Part shown: one piece after another, positions 6,741 through 9,006 of the stretch | How the letters are laid out: every line of letters starts with the position of its first letter | Position numbering within the stretch: the first letter of the stretch is position 1 | Assembly: GCA_031178305.1 (NCBI GenBank) | Contig: JAPSJG010000128.1 | Location: forward strand, 1 to 9,006 | Direction of reading: 5' to 3' | Origin: Sinorhizobium sp. | Lineage (GTDB): Bacteria > Pseudomonadota > Alphaproteobacteria > Rhizobiales > Rhizobiaceae | DNA length: 9,006 nt | Made by a program: the position numbers and the translations under genes | The notes under the pieces: model-generated | Seen by the model: only the letters and a program-made list of their open reading frames with translations | The model's database searches: none | What the model was told of the DNA's origin: nothing

Positions 6741-6911
6741 GCTGCCCCTTATCCCGCTGCCGCGACCTTCTCCCCGCAGGCGGGGAGAAGGGACCTGAGG
6801 CGCGCTTCCGTTCCCCAGTACCGACTGAGGTGAAATGGAGGGCGGAGAGTTGCCGCATGCCCCTTCGCCCGCTTGCGGGGAGGAAGTCCCGGCAGGGGGA
6901 TGAGGGGCAGC
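6741..6911. repeat. Composite inverted repeat, rhizobial intergenic mosaic (RIME-like) element
   Basis: Two copies of a 52-base unit face each other: 6741-6792 on the plus strand and 6911-6860 on the minus strand, identical at about 43 of 52 positions, with a 67-base centre (6793-6859). Each unit has a leading part beginning GCTGCCCCT, then a palindrome around CTCCCCGC. In copy 1 the palindrome is perfect; in copy 2 it is degraded (CCCGCTTGCGGG core). Palindromic elements with this kind of sequence are abundant in intergenic regions of Sinorhizobium, Rhizobium and Agrobacterium. The name RIME is a recognition from memory and tentative. The element fills most of the 226-base gap between the convergent azlD and dnaB and holds no gene. 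Confidence 0.8.
6766..6791 (+). terminator. Perfect hairpin likely acting as azlCD terminator
   Basis: CCTTCTCCCCGC (6766-6777) and GCGGGGAGAAGG (6780-6791) form a perfect 12-bp stem with a nominal 2-base loop, 56 bases after the azlD stop. There is no U-tract, so this is not a classic intrinsic terminator. It is the repeat element's palindrome and may stabilise the mRNA 3' end or assist termination for both convergent units. Confidence 0.4.
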
Positions 6912-6935
6912 CACAATCTGCTCCCCGACGTCGTT

Positions 6936-8435
6936 TCAATGCTCATACTGCGTGAACGACGGATCGGCCAGATCCGAGAAGCGGGTGAACTCCGACTGGA
7001 AGGCGAGCTTCACGGTACCGGTGGGGCCGTGACGCTGCTTGGCGATGATCACGTCGGCCGTGCCCTTCACCTTGTCCATCTGCATCTTCCACTCTTCGTA
7101 TTTCGGATCGAGTTCGTCGCGCGGTTCCATGTTCTTCACGTAGTATTCCTCGCGGAATACGAAGAGCACCACGTCGGCGTCCTGCTCGATCGAACCCGAT
7201 TCGCGCAGATCCGAGAGCTGCGGGCGCTTGTCCTCGCGGCTTTCCACCGCGCGCGAAAGCTGCGACAGCGCGATGATAGGCACGTTCAACTCCTTGCCGA
7301 GCGCCTTGAGGCCAGTGGTGATTTCGGTGATTTCCTGTACGCGATTTTCGCCGGATTTCTTCGAACCGGTCATGAGCTGGACGTAGTCGACCACGAGCAC
7401 GTCGAGGCCGCGTTGGCGTTTGAGCCGGCGGGCGCGTGCCGCCAATTGGGCGATCGAGATGCCGCCGGTCTGGTCGATGTAGAGCGGCACCTTCTGCATC
7501 ATCTGCGAGCAGGCGACGAGCTTCTCGAAATCCGCTTCCGAAATGTCGCCGCGTCGGATCTTCGACGAGGAGACTTCTGTCTGCTCGGAAATGATGCGGG
7601 TGGCGAGCTGTTCGGAGGACATTTCGAGCGAATAGAAGCCGACCACCCCGCCGTTCTTTGCCTTTAAGGAGCCATCCGGCTGTACCTCCGGTTCAAAGGA
7701 CGCGGCGATATTGTAGGCTATGTTGGTAGCAAGCGAGGTCTTGCCCATGCCCGGGCGTCCGGCGAGGATGATCAGGTCCGAGCGCTGCAAACCGCCCATT
7801 TTCGCATCGAGCGAATGGATGCCGGTGGAGATGCCGGAAAGGTGTCCATCACGTTCGAAGGCTTGTCCCGCCATGTCGATGGCGAGTGCGACGGCATCGT
7901 TGAACGATTGGAAGCCGCCGTCGTAGCGCCCGGTTTCGGCGAGCTCGAACAGCCGCCGTTCGGCGTCTTCGATCTGATTCTGCGGCGGCATGTCGAGCGG
8001 CGCGTCATAGGCAATGTTGACCATGTCCTCGCCGATCGTGATCAGCGAGCGGCGTAACGCCAGATCATAGATTGCGCGGCCATAATCCTCCGCGTTGATG
8101 ATCGAGACGGCTTCGGCAGCTAGACGCGCGAGATATTGTGCAACCGTCAGATCGCCAACCTTCTCGTCGGCCTTGAGGAAGGTCTTCACCGTAACCGGGT
8201 TGGCGGTCTTGCCCATGCGGATGATTTCGCCGGCAATCTCGAAGATCCTGCGATGTAGCGGCTCGTAAAGATGCACGGGTTTGAGGAAGTCCGACACCCG
8301 ATAGAAGGCGTCATTATTGACCAGGATTGCCCCGAGCAGCGCCTGCTCGGCTTCCAGGTTGTTCGGCGCTTCGCGATAGTGCTGATCCACCTGATCCTTA
8401 GCCAGGGAGGCAAGCTTTCGCGCTGCGTCGTTCAT
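6936..8435 (-). CDS. dnaB: Replicative DNA helicase DnaB
   Basis: DnaB is the hexameric ATP-driven helicase that unwinds DNA at the replication fork. The 499-residue product has an N-terminal domain (NNLEAEQALLGAIL at 25-38) and a linker. Its RecA-like C-terminal domain carries Walker A GRPGMGKTS (226-234), LEMS with Glu271 (270-273), Walker B VLVVDY (Asp349), ALSQLSR (388-394), RESGSIEQDADVV (410-422) and KQRHGPTG (465-472). A short alphaproteobacterial insertion (about 248-262) follows the Walker A helix. No intein interrupts it. The ATG at 8435 (MNDAARK) is chosen for its fit to family length and the GGAA upstream; an adjacent ATG at 8438 is nearly equivalent, and the frame stays open to 8495 (20 more residues, unsupported). 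It is convergent with azlD across the repeat element. Tandem DnaA-box-like sites lie 120-138 bases upstream of the start. Confidence 0.97.
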   Translation of the reverse strand: MNDAARKLASLAKDQVDQHYREAPNNLEAEQALLGAILVNNDAFYRVSDFLKPVHLYEPLHRRIFEIAGEIIRMGKTANPVTVKTFLKADEKVGDLTVAQYLARLAAEAVSIINAEDYGRAIYDLALRRSLITIGEDMVNIAYDAPLDMPPQNQIEDAERRLFELAETGRYDGGFQSFNDAVALAIDMAGQAFERDGHLSGISTGIHSLDAKMGGLQRSDLIILAGRPGMGKTSLATNIAYNIAASFEPEVQPDGSLKAKNGGVVGFYSLEMSSEQLATRIISEQTEVSSSKIRRGDISEADFEKLVACSQMMQKVPLYIDQTGGISIAQLAARARRLKRQRGLDVLVVDYVQLMTGSKKSGENRVQEITEITTGLKALGKELNVPIIALSQLSRAVESREDKRPQLSDLRESGSIEQDADVVLFVFREEYYVKNMEPRDELDPKYEEWKMQMDKVKGTADVIIAKQRHGPTGTVKLAFQSEFTRFSDLADPSFTQYEH

Positions 8436-8778
8436 CATCTTTCCGTTCCGCTTGAGGTCCTTCGAGTACCCGGTTTGCTGTTTGCCGCCGTGCACGTCTA
8501 GTGTAGCCGTGCAACAGTGCCTCGGCTTGCAACCCCGGCCGTCTCCTTTGCCCGTTGTACACAGTGATCCACAGGCTCACGGACGAAGTGCGAACATTGT
8601 GTGCCGGGGGCAAGGCAACGGACGGGAGGAAAAATATCTGATTCGCCCTTTGGCGTCGCTCGAGAGCGCGGGATAAGGAGAAGTGGACGCGGTTTTTCCG
8701 CCCGCACCCGCGCTAACCTCCTAAAGCCGATCAAGCTTATGACTTTAGGTCGATGATCTAAGCGAGCGTCGAGGCTGC
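8436..8778. other. Gene-poor region between dnaB and the rplI terminator
   Basis: About 340 bases without a convincing gene. It should hold the dnaB promoter (minus strand), but no hexamer pair near the rhizobial consensus was found. What can be seen is the tandem DnaA-box-like pair at 8555-8573 and a 7-bp inverted repeat, CCTAAAG (8720-8726) with CTTTAGG (8743-8749). Open frames here, such as a minus-strand frame ending at 8498, look non-coding and match nothing recognised. Confidence 0.6.
8555..8573 (+). promoter_or_regulatory. Two tandem DnaA-box-like sites upstream of dnaB
   Basis: TTGTACACA (8555-8563) and TGATCCACA (8565-8573) lie head to tail, ten bases apart start to start, each followed by G. 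The classic DnaA box is TTATNCACA; each site differs from it at one position. TGATCCACA is also the sequence described for the weak 'G-box' DnaA sites in the Caulobacter origin. Lying 120-138 bases upstream of the dnaB start codon, they could let DnaA control dnaB. Binding is an inference. Confidence 0.45.
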
Positions 8779-8812
8779 AAAGAAAAAGCCCGGGTAGTGT
8801 GAACCCGGGCTT
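8779..8812 (-). terminator. Intrinsic terminator of rplI
   Basis: On the minus strand, AAGCCCGGGT (8812-8803) pairs perfectly with ACCCGGGCTT (8795-8786) around a 7-base loop. The stem is followed by a T-rich run, TTTTTCTTT (8787-8779, overlapping the last stem base pairs). It begins 29 bases after the rplI stop. This is a textbook rho-independent terminator, so dnaB needs its own promoter. Confidence 0.9.
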
Positions 8813-8841
8813 CCCTAATTCTCGTATTTCTGCGTCGAAGA

Positions 8842-9006
8842 TTATTCTTCGGTTTCGAACTCGGCTTCCGGATTGAAGAAGTTTTCCGGCTTCAGCGCGT
8901 CTTCGTCGACGCCATAGATCGCCTCGGCGGAGGTCAGACTTTCGCCCTTGGCCTGGCGCTCGGCTTCTTCGTTCGAACGGGCGACATTGACTTCGATGAC
9001 AACGTC
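8842..9006 (-). CDS. rplI: 50S ribosomal protein L9, C-terminal part only
   Basis: The last 54 residues of bL9 are present; the gene continues beyond the right edge. L9 binds 23S rRNA near the L1 stalk and influences reading-frame maintenance and ribosome spacing. The visible sequence DVVIEVNVARSNEEAERQAKGE is the end of the conserved L9 C-terminal domain. It is followed by a longer acidic tail ending in FETEE, characteristic of rhizobial L9 proteins, which are longer than the E. coli protein. The stop is TAA at 8844-8842, and a strong terminator follows. The rest of an rpsF-rpsR-rplI operon would be expected outside the window. Confidence 0.93.
   Translation of the reverse strand, partial: DVVIEVNVARSNEEAERQAKGESLTSAEAIYGVDEDALKPENFFNPEAEFETEE

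Noticed and set aside
6873..7667. Plus-strand open frame of 264 codons opposite dnaB
   Set aside because: Antisense to the conserved helicase domain of DnaB and it begins inside the repeat element.
6936..8435. Intein or truncation in dnaB
   Set aside because: DnaB is a frequent intein host, but all motifs are in order at normal spacing; the only insertion is the short stretch near residues 248-262 typical of alphaproteobacteria.
8683..8724. A 13-codon plus-strand frame with AAGGAG before a GTG, considered as a leader peptide
   Set aside because: No plus-strand gene follows for it to regulate, and its ending overlaps a generic inverted repeat.
1..9006. CRISPR array, tRNA/rRNA genes, insertion sequences, prophage or toxin-antitoxin genes
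   Set aside because: No regularly spaced repeats, no RNA gene motifs, no transposase or phage-like frames were seen on either strand.

Overview
The window is ordinary chromosomal housekeeping DNA from an alphaproteobacterium, most likely Rhizobiaceae (Sinorhizobium/Ensifer or Rhizobium type). Three things point there: GC-rich codon use, the sequences of RadA, Alr, DnaB and L9, and a purF promoter that fits the rhizobial housekeeping consensus (CTTGAC, 17 bases, CTATAT). There is also a rhizobial-style palindromic intergenic repeat. The genus is inferred from memory of these families, not from a search.

Layout, left to right. On the minus strand lie purF (C-terminal end cut by the window edge), cvpA, radA and alr, so the transcription order is alr, radA, cvpA, purF. 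A strong intrinsic terminator follows cvpA and a good promoter sits just behind it, so purF is its own transcription unit. Divergent from alr, on the plus strand, is a three-gene cassette: an AraC-family regulator, then azlC and azlD, which overlap by 4 bases and encode a predicted branched-chain amino acid exporter. After azlD comes a 171-base inverted-repeat element separating the convergent azlD and dnaB. On the minus strand again follow dnaB (replicative helicase), about 400 bases without a convincing gene, and the C-terminal end of rplI (ribosomal protein L9), which carries its own terminator.

Functionally the minus-strand genes cover purine synthesis (purF), a small membrane protein often linked to purF (cvpA), recombination repair (radA), D-alanine supply for the cell wall (alr), replication (dnaB) and translation (rplI). 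The plus-strand cassette looks like an inserted accessory unit in which AraC probably controls azlCD.

The best leads are regulatory, not a new protein system. First, two tandem DnaA-box-like 9-mers lie upstream of dnaB. Second, a shared motif (TTCGTTCA) lies the same distance upstream of a -10-like hexamer in front of both araC and azlC. No CRISPR array, insertion sequence, prophage, tRNA or rRNA was seen, and no undescribed multi-gene system is supported by the sequence.
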